From: Gnetum montanum
Taxonomy: Eukaryota > Streptophyta > Gnetopsida > Gnetales > Gnetaceae
DNA: 64,000 nt
NCBI GenBank assembly: GCA_015680685.1
Contig: MNCI01007634.1
Location: 874,236 to 938,235 of the forward strand
Direction: 5' to 3'
This document shows, one piece after another, positions 12,777-24,870 of this stretch. A program made the position numbers and the translations under genes. The notes beneath the pieces were generated by a model. The model saw only the letters and a program-made list of their open reading frames with translations, did not search any database and was not told the origin of the DNA. Every line of letters starts with the position of its first letter. Positions within the stretch are counted from its first letter, which is position 1.

Positions 12777-15700
12777 GCTTCATGCAAGGCCTTCTTGAGG
12801 TCTATCCTCATCATAGTGGAGCTAGTTGGTGTCTTGTGCTACATTGGTCATCCTAAGACCAACACCCCACCACATGACATGCCTTTTGAGAAGCTCTCAT
12901 TGTGCTTCCATCTTAGGGCAAGGGACTTCCCTGCCTACCTGCTTAGAAACTTTAATGTGATGTTGTGGTCACACTTGTTTGCAAATGTAGCTAGGGTTGC
13001 TATGGAGATCCTATTGCTTTGGGCATCTAGCCTGATTACTAGATACATTACTGATAGGCCACTTCCTAAGATTGTAGGGGGACCAACAAATGCCATAAGT
13101 ACATGTTACCTTTCAAAGATCTGAACGATGCTAGAATATAGTTAGTATAATATTGACAATATTATGATGATGGTGCATAGAGCCCACACATTATTCCAGA
13201 ATCCACTTGGAATTATGTACCATCTACAGGGATAAACATGGTTATTAAAATATTTTTATGCTTTTGGCTTGATTACTTTCCCTAACTTCATTGATTTTAC
13301 AACTTGTTATAGGTACAAGGTCAACGATTAGGGCTTGATTGTCAATGATCAAAAGAGAGGCAGTGCCTCAAACTACTTTGGATAAATTCACAAAGAGTCC
13401 TCAAATCAGAACTATTGTGTATCAACAATTTAGAGGGGACTTTTATGAATACACCACTATGTTCAATCATGTATGCAAATAAGGATGATAGGATGATTCA
13501 CAACTAGTGGATAGATGCTGATAGCACAAATCAGACCCTTGTAGCTAGGACCTCCACATTGTAGCAGAAAAGGAAAGGTAAACATAAAGGCTATAACTTC
13601 TGGTGTTTGTATGATTATAAATTTGAGTGTTCTATTGCTTTGCTTAATCATTGAAATTACTCATATTGATGCTAAACTTTTAGTTATTACTTTGTAGGAC
13701 CTTCCACCTCGGTTAATGTTACTATACCACTTTCAGGTTCATAACATGAGGATACTCTCATCCTAAAGTTTGATGAAGTACCACTAGTACAAGAGTCACT
13801 AAAGGGACAAGCACCTTGATATGTTCAAGCAAACATCTAGCATGTAGGTTTGCTTGATGTATTCATGGCACCTATCCCTTCCATTCCTACTACAGAGATG
13901 TTTCATGTCATCAACTCCTTCGATGAGAAGGTTGATCATTTTAGCATCATCATCCAAGGTGTGAAGGTGAACATGGATGTAGGTGTTGGCATCTTTCATG
14001 ACTTGTTTGGTGTCCCTACTGATAAGGCAATGGTTCTTACCAGGATAGTTAGGGGATAACGCCATCACAATGAAGTTATAGAGTGGCTTGGTGCTAACAT
14101 GGGCCACTCTAGAATTTTGATGGATAGCTTCATGAACCCTGAAGCAAAGGAATCATATCCTTTGTTTAGCTCTTATGCATTTCCCAAACTACTATCACAA
14201 AATATGGAAATCAGCCTAGCATAGGGATATACCTTTAAGAAGGTCTTGATGGAGGGCATCAAATTTGATTAGGTAGCTACTTTGGCCACTAGGCTTCTAG
14301 AGGAGATCCTTAGACTTTTTATTGACACCTCTATGATAATCCATATGCACTATGCACTTTTTGAAAGTTATCTGAAGAGGTTTACAAATTTTTGGTGGTG
14401 TATAGGAATGAGTGATGGGTTTCCCAAGATCTAAAAAAACTTTCTAGGCCTTCGATAAAGCACATTTATCCAACAATGCAGGCCCAAAACCCACAAGAGG
14501 GGATGGATGATACATTATCCATCACCACTAAGAATCTTGATGTTACGCAATACAAGTCTCTTGAAAATACTAATGATGATGAGCCCCCCCTCATTTCCCA
14601 CAAGTGTCTAGGATGCTAGATGATGATGTATGGAGGCTGAAGGAGTAGCTAGGGAGACACTTAAGAGGCCTATAAAGGATGCACCCCCAACATTAGATCA
14701 GCATACCCCAAAGAAGTTTAAGTTTAAGCTTAAGCAATCACAACAGGTAGTTGCAAGTATGCTTTGTTTAAATTTGGCTATTTCATGTTTTAAAATTTTA
14801 TGGCTACTTTATGGTTTCATGTGTTAACCTAATTTCTATGTGCTATGGTTATAGATAATCATCAAGTTACAGTAGCCCAAGTTGCTGTGGAGGCAAAAAA
14901 AAGGCACGTAGAAGAGGCACTCTTAAAGCAACCTATGGTTGAAGGACTTGCAGATGCAAGTATAGATGATTTAGATGTCTTCTTTGGTGAGGTGGTACCA
15001 AGTTCCTCTCCCATCATCATCCCAAAGGAGGGGGAGAAGGAGGATCCAAGTATGCCTATGCTCTAATATTTTCATTATATTTCATTGGTTATTTTTTGTT
15101 GTCATCCTAAACTTTCAATGATTATTATGCTTACAGTAGTTCCTAAACCACCAGCACTAGCTCCTATCCCTAAGTTTTATGTGAAACCATGGGTAGAGAC
15201 TCTTGATAAAGTGAAGTTCATGCATGGGATGGCTAAGGACATCATCGATCGGTTGCATCAGGTTGCACCTGAGATAGGTAATGATTTTGTTTTATGTCCT
15301 TAAGTCATGGGCTTTGCTTGCATTATGGCTATCTTAGGTTTTATCTTATGGTTGTATTTTATGCTTGTGTAGTAACCTCCATGGAGTGGAACCCCAATAG
15401 AGAGATGGAGATAGACTCCTTGCCTAAGCTTCCCTCTAATGTCTCTAGTGTACCCGTGAAGTTGTATGAGACGGCTACTAATTTAGAGATGTTGTCGACA
15501 AAAACTCCATGGAAGCTAGAGAGGTCCAATGAATCCCTATGAAAGGAGGTTATGCCCTTAAGGGAAAATACTTGAAGGTAGGAGGACACGATTAGAGATC
15601 TTTGAGACTATAAAGCCTTTTTGGAAGCTCATGTAGCTAACTTGGGAAAGTTATGGACTAAGGAGATCACATAGAACTGCTATTGGCATGTTATTCAGGA

Positions 15701-16359
15701 CAAAGTAGTGGTCCTATGGGAGATGGTAGAACAACATATGCAAATGGACCTAATCTTCCAAAAGGTTGAGGACTAGAAGGATCATTGCACTTGGGTCTTG
15801 GAGTGGAGCAAGATACAAAAGGCCCACAACTATTAATCTAAGGTTGATCGTAAGGCCTACCTAATGAGACTTAAGGAGGGGCTAGTTGAATGATGCAAGA
15901 GAGAGCTATTCATTTAGGGGATCCAAGTGAAGAGTGCTTATCAACTTTTTAAAATTACTCTCAAGGTGGAGCAATCCCCTACTCTTCAAGTCACCATGAT
16001 TGCAGGTGAGACCTCTACAGCTCCTGCTACTCATGAGCCTCCTACTTAGACTCCTATAGATAGGTTTGACATTCTTTCTGGCATTGATCTTGGGGATCTT
16101 AATTGGGTCAACATGATAGAGGACCAAATCTTCCATCGTTTAGAGGAAGGCCTTCCCCATGAACCCCCAGAAGTAATGTAGCCAGAATCTTCCTAGGTTT
16201 GATATATTTTATGTTTTAGTCTTTGTTTTTAAGTCATGATTTTGGCTATAAGTTACTAATTGGCTATATGTTGTTGCATTTCAAGCCTCAGGAGACATTG
16301 GTGGCCCCAATGATGAGAGTGGGAATGACCCACCACTTCCTCCTCCAAATGTCACTTAG
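12777..16359 (+). pseudogene. Multi-exon antisense gene inside element D, unknown protein
   Basis: The gene lies on the strand opposite D. An exon-like ORF (about 12777-13123) and a decayed stretch (13312-13660) precede a well-marked series: exons 13698-14746, 14855-15049, 15137-15277, 15373-16196 and 16292-16359, separated by GT-AG introns of 108, 87, 95 and 95 bp. The longest exons give a coiled-coil-like, charged product (15373-16000) and an acidic, proline-rich end (LPPPNV then stop). Several in-frame stops, mostly TAG or TAA where CAG or CAA is plausible, show decay. I do not recognise the domain. It may be a Tat-type antisense ORF or a captured host gene. Confidence 0.6.
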
Positions 16360-16712
16360 CAACCTTCTTAAGTTTATCTTGTTGGCTATTTGTTTTTGTT
16401 TTTATGTTGATGGGTATTAGTAGCCAAGACTATGTTATAGATGGTTGTTATTCTTTGAAAATTTTTTCCACACAGTGTGGCCATGGCTATGTATGTTATG
16501 GGCATTTTAACTTTGGTTTTATTTTTGCTATATGCATTTATAGTATTAGTAAATATTATAAATGTTGTGAACCTCAAAAATGGCTATGTTGATGTTTTTG
16601 GCTATAAAATCAAATGGCTAATTGATGCGATAATATGTTAAGCAAAGAGAGATATAGTAATAAAAGGGATGTTTGCTAGTTTTAGGCCGTTGTGGACATA
16701 GGTTATATAGTT
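16360..16712. other. Spacer downstream of the antisense gene
   Basis: AT-rich and without recognisable coding sequence. It probably holds the 3' untranslated part of the antisense gene. Confidence 0.35.
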
Positions 16713-17028
16713 TTGCTAGTTTAAGGCCACAGTAGGCCATATCACCAGTTTAGAGTCTTAGTGAACTATAGTGCTAGTTTAATGTCTTAGCAAACATAGT
16801 ACGAGTTTAATGTCTTAGTGGACGATAGTGCCAATTTAATGTTTTACCATATAGTAGTGTTAGTTCAATGTCTTAGTGAATGATAGTGCCAATTTAATGT
16901 CTTAGTGGACAGTAGTACAAGATTAACATCTTAGCGAACAATAGTGTCAGGTTAACATCTTAGCAGATGATAGTGCTAGTTTAACATCTTAGCGGATGGT
17001 AGTACCAGTTTAACGTCTTAGCAAATGG
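16713..17028 (+). repeat. 29-bp tandem array, 11 units
   Basis: Units start at 16713, 16742, 16771, 16799, 16828, 16857, 16886, 16915, 16944, 16973 and 17002. All are 29 bp except one of 28. The pattern is GTGCCAGTTTAATGTCTTAG plus nine variable bases. Three more units of this type occur at 4882-4968. Confidence 0.9.
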
Positions 17029-17249
17029 GGTATGAAAGAGACTTTTATATGTTTAAAACATAAGTAAAAATAAAGAAAGGTTGTGCAAATAGGTAAACCT
17101 ACAAAAAAATTAGGCTACATGCATAGGCTATGTGCATAAAGAGTAAAACAACAATTGCATAAAAAATATATAATAAATTACAAGTGAAAATTAAGGCTAT
17201 ATGGCTATTGGTGCATCTGGTCATAAAGGTAAGGGAAGGTTAAGGTAAA

Positions 17250-18110
17250 CTTCACTTGTGCAGATTCTTCCTAATCTTTTCAAGATTAGGAAGTGAGTAA
17301 AGCCTACTCTACATAAGCTTATATTCGTCATCTCCTTCACTTACGATGTTAAAAGGGAGTTCATCTCATAATGTATCACATTGCTTATTGTTGTCATCAT
17401 TGGTTGTGTTGGGTTTTTCCTCTCCACTTTAGACCCCTATTATATGTCCACATTGTTGACTGCTAGGGGAGATGCATTGTCATCATGCATGATGATTTCA
17501 TCTCCCTCTTAAGGAAGGTGAATTTCTTAATAAATGGACAAGGACACAACTTGTAACTAGGCCAACCAAGGTCTATTGAAGATCAAGTTGAATCCTGGTG
17601 TCCCTTCCACCACCAAGAAGTTTGCAGTTGTAGGGAATCATTATCCAGCTACAAAATCTAAGAAGATAGACCCCTTGATGGCAAGTCTTGATTCATTAAT
17701 GGACTTAAGAGCTATGATGGTTGTAGGTTGTACTTGCTTAGTTAAGCCCAAGCATTCAATGATGGTGCATGGGATGATGTTGGTTGTAGTTCCATCATCA
17801 ACATGCACCTGATGTATTTTAAATTATCCTATGCATATGGGAATGAATAAAGGGGTTGTAGTCACTTCACCATTCTAGGGATTAACCTTAATTTTTCTAT
17901 TTTGAAATGTTAAGAGTGTTGACTTCTCCTTTGTTGGTGATGAAGGAATCATCACTACGTGGATGACTTCCTTGTTAGTAGGAATATCCTCACTAATGGG
18001 TATGGAGGTTACCATTTTGACTAGCACCTCATGATGTGTGGCAGAAGTCATGATCAGTTCATACAAGCTTAGGGTTGTGTTTTTATACTTGAGGTATTAC
18101 TTGACTTGGT
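17250..18110 (-). pseudogene. Element D protease region
   Basis: The minus strand contains TIIALKSINESRLAIKGS and, further on, IFNRPWLA near 17560, corresponding to the GRPWL block that closes Ty3/gypsy proteases. It is followed by the linker usual before RT. An intact D-S/T-G active site was not found, probably because of frame decay near 17800-17850. It lies directly downstream of gag, but RT is 9.3 kb away instead of adjacent. Confidence 0.65.
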
Positions 18111-21042
18111 ATATTAGCATTGAGAAAGTTTCTATCATTGATTATGGGCTTGTCATCCTAGTTGTGCTTTACTTCCTCTGTGCATCCCAAAATGCAGACT
18201 TTATCTTTAGGCTTTGGTTGTTGTGGCTTTTCCTTGTTGTTTTGGTTGTGGGCTTTGGTGTCTTCTTGTGGATTTTTGGTTGAAATGGATGGGGTATAGG
18301 AGTTCATGGGTATAGCCAAAATGGCAATGGACTTTGGTGGATCCACTTCCTTTAGTGCCTTCATATGGTGTCTCTCTTGTTATCAGGCTTTTACTTATGT
18401 TCCATCCCTTATTTGGCTATAGATTTTTGGTTGTCAACTGTTGCTTGTATGGAAGAGGTAGTAGCATTGGCCACCATAGGGGGTTGTTGTGTAATTTTTT
18501 GAGCTATGGCTATTTGGGTTGTATTGGATTGAGAGACCTTAATGAAAAAAGGTTTCCTTGGAAGCATTTGTAATGGTACTCTCATAATGGAAGGGAATCT
18601 TGAGCTATGGGAAGCTAAAGAAGCCTTTTCATTATAGAGGAGTACTTGGATCATGAATGGTTCTCTTGTAGGTCTTCGATTGTCATCAATGTTGAATGCT
18701 GAAATAACATAGGGGCTATCATTAGCATTCAATGGGTCTTTGTAAACCTACATTAACTAGTTTTATGACCAAACTAGGTTAGAAGCATCTAAGACTAGTT
18801 TTTCCTTATCTATCATCCTTTGCAGGTCATTCTTCAATGCAAGGAAAAAGTCTATATCATGACTAGGTAGTTGATGATAATGGTAGAAGAAATCTAACTT
18901 GAAATCTTTAAGCAACTGGGGATCATCCTTCATTGCCTGAGTGAGATCTTTGGCTATTTTGCATAGTCGCTCATGTTTCTTTCGAGTAGCTTTGGTCATT
19001 TGTTTGTGTTACATGCACTCACTTCTTAATAGTTGGTCTAGCAACTCAGATGGTTTTAATGGAAATGTAGTGTATTTAGACCTATCCTTCCTTTTGAAGT
19101 TAGTTCTACTTGTTGTTGATGCAGTGGTCCTAGAAGTTGATGGTTGGTTATTGCAGTCATTGGTGGGGACCTTGGCCAAGTTGACCTTAAACCCTTGGTT
19201 CATGGTCTTTGTTGCTTTGGTTACAATTGCTACAGTAGTGTTGTTTTGTTTGCTCTTTTCATTACCTCTTCAAGTGTGTTTTTTTTATATGATATATAGG
19301 CTAAATCATGGTTGGCCTTTGTGGCATCCTCTATATTTTTAGTTTGCGAGAATGCTTGGCTTAGAGACTATGGATCAAGGTAGTAGAATTTAGACTTGAT
19401 AAAGTCATCAACTTCTCCTTTGAATGTGGCTAACAACTGGGCTTTAGCTCTGGACTCTTGTATTTAATTCAATAGTCTATTCCACCACTGAATGAATTTC
19501 TATATGGGTTTAAAGGATCCTTTCTTGACCTTCATGAGTTGGTCAAGCATTGTGTTAGGCTTCANATTTAGACTTGATAAAGTCATCAACTGCTCCTTTG
19601 AATGTGGCTAACAAGTGGGCTTTAGCTCTGGACTCTTGTATTTAATTCAATAGTCTATTCCACCACTGAATGAATTTCTATATGGGTTTAAAGGACCCTT
19701 TCTTGACCTTCATGAGTTGGTCAAGCATTGTGTTAGGCTTCAAGTTATACTTGCAGCAATTGACAAACTAGGCTACTAAGTTCTCCAAAGAGGATATGGA
19801 TCCTTTGGGCAATGCACAATACCAATAAAGTGTTTTCCCAATTAAAGACATAGGGAAAATCCTCATGATGGTATAAGGCCATGGCTGCAAGAGTAAACAT
19901 TCAAATCAAAAGGTAATAAGGTGAGCATTAGGGTCACCTTCTCTATTATATTTACTAAATTAGGGAATGGGGACACCAAGAGGAACTGTCAAGTGTGGGA
20001 CTACAGGACTTATGGGATCATCCTAGTAAAAGTCCATAATCTTGACAATTTGTGTGGTAGAGGCTTTAAGCCTCTTCAACTCCTCTGTTAGGTCTTGGAT
20101 CATTTGGAAGGCTTGATCCAAGCCTTATGGTGGCCCCATATATTGTGACATGTGTACATAAGGTTGTGGCATTTGTTGTGAGGCTTGTGGCCTCAGTATG
20201 AATTGCATGATAAAAGGAAGAGGTTACATTTTGGTTGTGGCTTGTGGGCCAAATAGAGAAAAAGATGTTTATGTTGGTACTTGAGGCACAAATGGGACAA
20301 ATGGGGTGTGTGATTCTTGTGTTGCTTGGGGTCAAATGGCAAATCTTGCATGAGTAATTAATGGGTTTTTGGTGCTAAAAACCACCCTTAATGATGTTAT
20401 GTATCGAGACTATGTTGTAAACAGCATTGATGTGCTATAGTTGGTTGTTTGTGGTATTGGTTGAGTGTGATGTGTGGCTATAACTAGCGTGGGATCTACC
20501 ATAGTAGGTTAGGAAGGAGTGGAACATGATGGAACCATGCCCATCAAAAATAAAAGAAATAAAGGAAGATGCTATGACCTTGAGGGATGTTTGTTGGAAC
20601 AATCCTCCTAGGATGTTTTCAAACTCAGATTTTGCCTTAAATTCATCCTCCTCCTCCTATTATTCCTCAAAGCTAGGCTTGTTATCTTCCTATTCCATGA
20701 CAATTAATTAGGCTAGGATGCTAAAATAGATGTTGTTAAGGGGAATTTCATCATATGGAGAAGGCATGTACTCTTTCCCACCTTTATTTATGAGCTCAAA
20801 ACCCCTATTGGCCTCGGCTTCAATTTGTGGAATTAGCATGCCTACATGTATTTTAGCACAAATGAAGTTATAATGATCTTCATTTATGGCTACAAAATTG
20901 GCTCTCCCCTTTGACCCTCAAAGATCACCTACACTTAATGATGGTAGGGTCTTTAGGATCATACACCCTCATGGCTTGTTAGCTATGATCTTTGCCAGTG
21001 AGGGTGAAGGATGATTTCATGGACTTTTGGAAAGACATGGCT
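18110..21042 (-). pseudogene. Element D gag
   Basis: On the minus strand gag probably begins at the ATG at 21041-21039 (MSFQKSMKSSF). The conserved capsid-like part is at about 20000-19390, with VPLGVPIP, GDPNAHLITF, FPMSLIGKTLYWYCALP and KGAVDDFIKSKFYYLDP. A C-terminal block at 19110-19010 reads TTFPLKPSELLDQLL, the type that follows gag in Tat elements. A lysine/proline/glutamine-rich tail extends to about 18160. Many stops interrupt it, and the capsid region contains a 177-bp duplication. Confidence 0.75.
19388..19742. repeat. 177-bp direct duplication joined by an N, probable assembly join
   Basis: 19388-19564 and 19566-19742 differ at only three positions by eye and are separated by a single N at 19565. 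Removing one copy restores a normal gag order. This looks like an unresolved overlap or gap join rather than biology. Confidence 0.75.
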
Positions 21043-22221
21043 AGAGTGATGAGAATGCTTTAAAAATAGACTATAAATGGTAAAATAAGAGTAAATTCTA
21101 GTGAATGGAATTCAAAAACTCTTAAAGGAAATGAAAATGGCAAAAAATGGTGTACTTACTCTAATTAGTAAGTGGGGGATGAAGGGGGCTTACCTCTTTA
21201 CCAGAAATGGAATGTCGGAAATGTTGGTTTCAAGCCTCATCCAAGTTGACCTTCCAACTACCTCTACACTGGGTATGGCAATGGGAAAAGAAGGGGGATG
21301 AGATAATGGAAATCTCACACCTACTTATTTCAATGTTGGATAGAGGGGGGTGGGGGAGTTTGAAGACCAAAATGGAAACTTGACAATTTCCAAAAATAGT
21401 TTTGGTAGCCTACCAACCTTTACCAAAAAGAAGGGAAAAGTAGGCTTGGTTGGTATGGAAACCAACATTAGTTTAGTGGGAAAAAATGTGGGAAAAAAAA
21501 TTAAATGGTTATTAAGGCTTCCACATTGGCTTTTCTCTAGAAATTCACAGTAGATGTTGTGAAATTTTAGCACCCAAACCACCTGCAGCTTTCACTCTAA
21601 GGTTTCTGCTATAGAAGGGGGTAAAGGAAGCATTGGATTCCTTGGGAGTTTTGGCTTCAAAAAACTAGAAAATGGCTTTCAACTTACAATAAAAGTAGAT
21701 CTGATCATTAAATTAGTTTCAAACCTCACAAACGTTGGCCTCCCAACTACTTTCACATTGGGTATGGCAAAGGGGGAAAGAAGGGGGGTGAGATGATGGG
21801 AATCTCACACCTCCTACCTCAACGTTGATGGGGGTGAAGGTTGAAAACCAAGGTGGAAAGTTGATGTTTTTCCACTAAAACTAGTTTTAGCCAGCTGTCA
21901 ATTTTCTTAGCTTGGAAAAGTGAGGTGGAAAGACAACTTACAGAAGAGTTGAACCCATCCACTTTAGAAACTAGAGAATAAAGTTTTGGAAATAAAAAGG
22001 AAAAATGGGGTAAAGATATCAATGTTGGCTTTGGGCTGTAAAATTCATAGCAAGTGCTATGAAAAGCCAAAACCTAACCACTTGCAACTTCCATGCTATA
22101 GTTTTGGTCATAGGAGGTGAAAGACCAATGTTGATTCTTCAAAGGTTTTGGATACAAAAATCAAGGAAAATCTTGCAAATGGCAACAAAAATAATAGATT
22201 TGGTTGTAGAATTTAGGTGAA
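21043..22221 (-). other. Element D 5' leader with ~489-bp tandem duplication
   Basis: Two diverged copies at about 21224-21712 and 21713-22201 share anchors such as GGTATGGCAA at 21272 and 21761 and 'gaatctcacacct' about 490 bp apart. ORFs here on both strands are short and differ between copies, so I do not call a gene. Confidence 0.6.
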
Positions 22222-22240
22222 GGCCCTCCTTCTAGCACCA
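22222..22240 (-). promoter_or_regulatory. Element D primer-binding site
   Basis: The minus strand reads TGGTGCTAGAAGGAGGGCC, starting 8 nt inside the 5' LTR. TGGYGC starts are usual for tRNA-primed plant Ty3/gypsy elements. I did not assign the tRNA. Confidence 0.65.
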
Positions 22241-22248
22241 AGAAAAAC

Positions 22249-23675
22249 TGTTGTGATTGAAAACCTCAATCGTTGGAAAAACCAAGGATCCTCAATGCAA
22301 CAGTTCCCCAACCTTAAATCCCTAGGGCCTCCATAATAAAAATGGGATTTGAGATGTCCTAGCTAGTCCAATAGATCAGCCAAGGTCTTATGAGATGCGA
22401 AAGGTGGGAATACAAACAAATCTGAATAATGCATAGAAAATAAATTTATTTCTGAACACAAAACTCAAAAATTAAAATATTATTGAGAAAGAATAAAAAA
22501 ATAAGTTAGAGAAATATGTACAAATGATGCCTAGATGAGTAGAAAGGGGGTTCACTTATGCAAGAGTTCAAAGCCCACTGAAGCCAATGTGATCTACTCC
22601 ATGATTTTGGTGCTAAGCCACTCCTAATGCTATTGAACATTTCTTCACTACTGAAACCTTACATCTGCAAGTTGTGTCACTACTGGAGGGTGAGAAAAGT
22701 CGAAACTTTGGATGCCAGATTGCTCCACATTGGGGTTTGGAAATCCCAAAAGGATAGTGTTGACATCCAAAATCCACAAATCTCAAGGCTACAAGGCTTT
22801 GACATTGGGGTTCAAAAGATTAGAATCTTTGAGCAATGAATGGGGCTGCAAATTGGCTATGATTTGGCTACAAATTGGCTATAAATTTGATGTAAATTTG
22901 CTATCAAATTTAAGTGAGACAGGTGCCAAAATTTGGAGGGCTACCATACATAGTAAGTTCTTCCTCCCATGGCCATTTCGTTTACTATAAATAGTACTTG
23001 GGGCATACCTTGCACACTAGAGATGAATCTTTCATGTTGAGCTCTCCACCATGCTTGTTGAAATGGCTGGTCAACATTCAAGTGCATCAAGTAATGAATT
23101 TTTCTTTTGTGGCTTTCACACTGGGGGATTGAATTTTCTACATTAGGAATGAAGACTCCACACTGTGGGGTTAGGGGGGGTGGTTAAGGGAACTTCCACG
23201 CTAAGGGGGAAAAGTTTCCAAGCAGGGGAAAATGTTTCTAGGCTAGGGGAAAATTTTTAAGATTAGGAAAAAGTTTCTAGGCTATGCATGTGGTCTCCAT
23301 GTTGAAGGGGAAAAGTTTCCAAAACCCCCATCCTTCCACATTGGAGGTAGGTGAGATCTACCCCCTACATGTGTTTCCAGCGTAGAAAAATGTATAGCCC
23401 CCATAAAACCCATCAAATTACCTTTGTTGGCATTCCAATAGGCATTTTTGACACCCCCAAACCAAAATATAGATACTAGGTAATTGTTTTCACTTGGGAA
23501 GTGAAGCTTTAACCACTTATGAGGCATTTTTCAGCTTCAAAAGTATCAAGTATGTGAAACTACCCACTATGGTTTACAATTTTCACATTTACAATGAAGT
23601 TTTGTCTTATGTTTCATGGGGTGAAAGCTTCATGGTGAAGATTATCTTTAACATGCAAATTTTTGTGGTGTTTCA
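22249..23675 (-). repeat. Element D 5' LTR (1427 bp)
   Basis: It has TG/CA ends and matches 2252-4749. It is about 178 bp shorter because sequence equivalent to about 3700-3900, including the TATAAAAG box, is missing. It keeps the ~20-bp AAAAGTTTCCAGGCTAGGG array at 23187-23285. Confidence 0.85.
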
Positions 23676-24870
23676 CATCCTTAGATCTGCTTCCTCAAAT
23701 TAGACACCATGGAGTATATTTTATGCTTGTCATTAAGCAACTCCACCATTGTACTTCATCTTCTAGTTAATTCCAATTCCAAGGATTGGTATTACCTTTT
23801 TATTTCTTTGATAAGTATTCTTAAGAAAAATTTCAACTTATACTAATTATTCTCTATGTTCCATAGAGTGTAGGTGTAATAGAAGGCCTACAAATGGTGT
23901 TTTGGATATGAATTTTAGCCTCTCTCAAACTTTAGAATGATGTTCATATCTAATCTTTTAATTTTGCTATCACTTTGATACTTGTTAGGGATCCCTTCCA
24001 AATATTTATCATGCTTCTTATGATATTCAAAAATTATTATAATCATCATGGCCCTCATGATTCCTATCATGACCATGTGTTCTTTGGTATTATGTGCTTT
24101 GTCTTTTCTCATGATGATGTTCATCTTCTTGTTTACTTCTACCTTTCCTTCAACCATCTCACTCTAGTCTTCTAATATTACCCCTCATTCCTTAGTCACA
24201 TTCACCCTCATTAAAGCTTGATGATGATAATGAGAATAAATATGAAGAGCTAGGAAAGTTATTACAAAGTACTTTTCTTACTTATTCCCTTTTTTGTCTT
24301 ATTGGTTACCTATTGAAAGATCTTAGCCTTAAGGTTCCCCTTTTTCGAGTCTAGTTCTTCCCTTAATTAGTTACTTGTCAAGATTGAATACAATCATGGA
24401 TGGTTTATTTTAGCTCTACTAAGGGGTTGAGGAACTTGGCATTAAGATTAACTAATTAATAATTTATGTCCTTCTTTTCTAGTTATGACATTAGTTAAAT
24501 CTGAGTCCTTGTTCCTGTAAAAGCTTCATAGCAAGCCTTCATGAATCTATCTTTGCAAAGCTAGACCTTTGTGAGTTGGTAATCCTTGGGGATTTCATCA
24601 GCTATTTTGTAGTCTAGAGCTGATACTTCAAGTCCTAGTTTCATTAATGCTCCCATGAGCATTAGTGACACTACTTGATCAAGTGGCAACATGATGTTCC
24701 CCTCAAAGTTTCTCAATTATGGTTGTTCATCTTGGTAAATAATAAAGGTGAAATCTAGATAATACAGATCCAAATGCTTATAGATAACTTTTATTTGCTA
24801 TGGCACTCTTGGTAACCACTTTGGACTCCCTTCCTATCACCAACATTGTGGTCCCTGGCTAGGCAACTAA
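23676..24870 (-). pseudogene. Athila-like element B2: gag N-terminal part
   Basis: This continues the gag cut at 2251. The minus strand matches B1 at about 55640-56760. It includes a DMNIILKFERG motif near 23925, corresponding to the MNxIPRFEGGYNS block of the B family, and a histidine/lysine-rich stretch at 23960-24160. CATCC at 23676-23680 is the second target duplication of D. Stops are frequent. Confidence 0.65.

Larger units (their letters stand above)
2252..23675 (-). mobile_element. Element D: 21.4-kb Tat/Ogre-like Ty3/gypsy retrotransposon
   Basis: It has paired LTRs, a CATCC duplication, a polypurine tract beside the left LTR and a primer-site-like sequence beside the right LTR, so it is transcribed leftward. 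From 5' to 3' on the minus strand are a leader, gag, protease, a 9.3-kb intervening region, RT, RNase H, a second RNase H and integrase. The second RNase H and the very large size are typical of the Tat lineage, which includes Ogre. An 888-bp solo LTR is inserted in the 3' LTR. The LTRs differ at about 11% of sites over roughly 235 bp aligned by eye, so the insertion is old. All frames are broken. Confidence 0.85.

Noticed and set aside
16713-17028. CRISPR-like array
   Set aside because: Repeats are contiguous 29-bp units without spacers, in a plant retrotransposon.
22712-22990. ORFs within the D LTRs (also 3934-4311)
   Set aside because: They differ between the two LTR copies and have no recognised domain.
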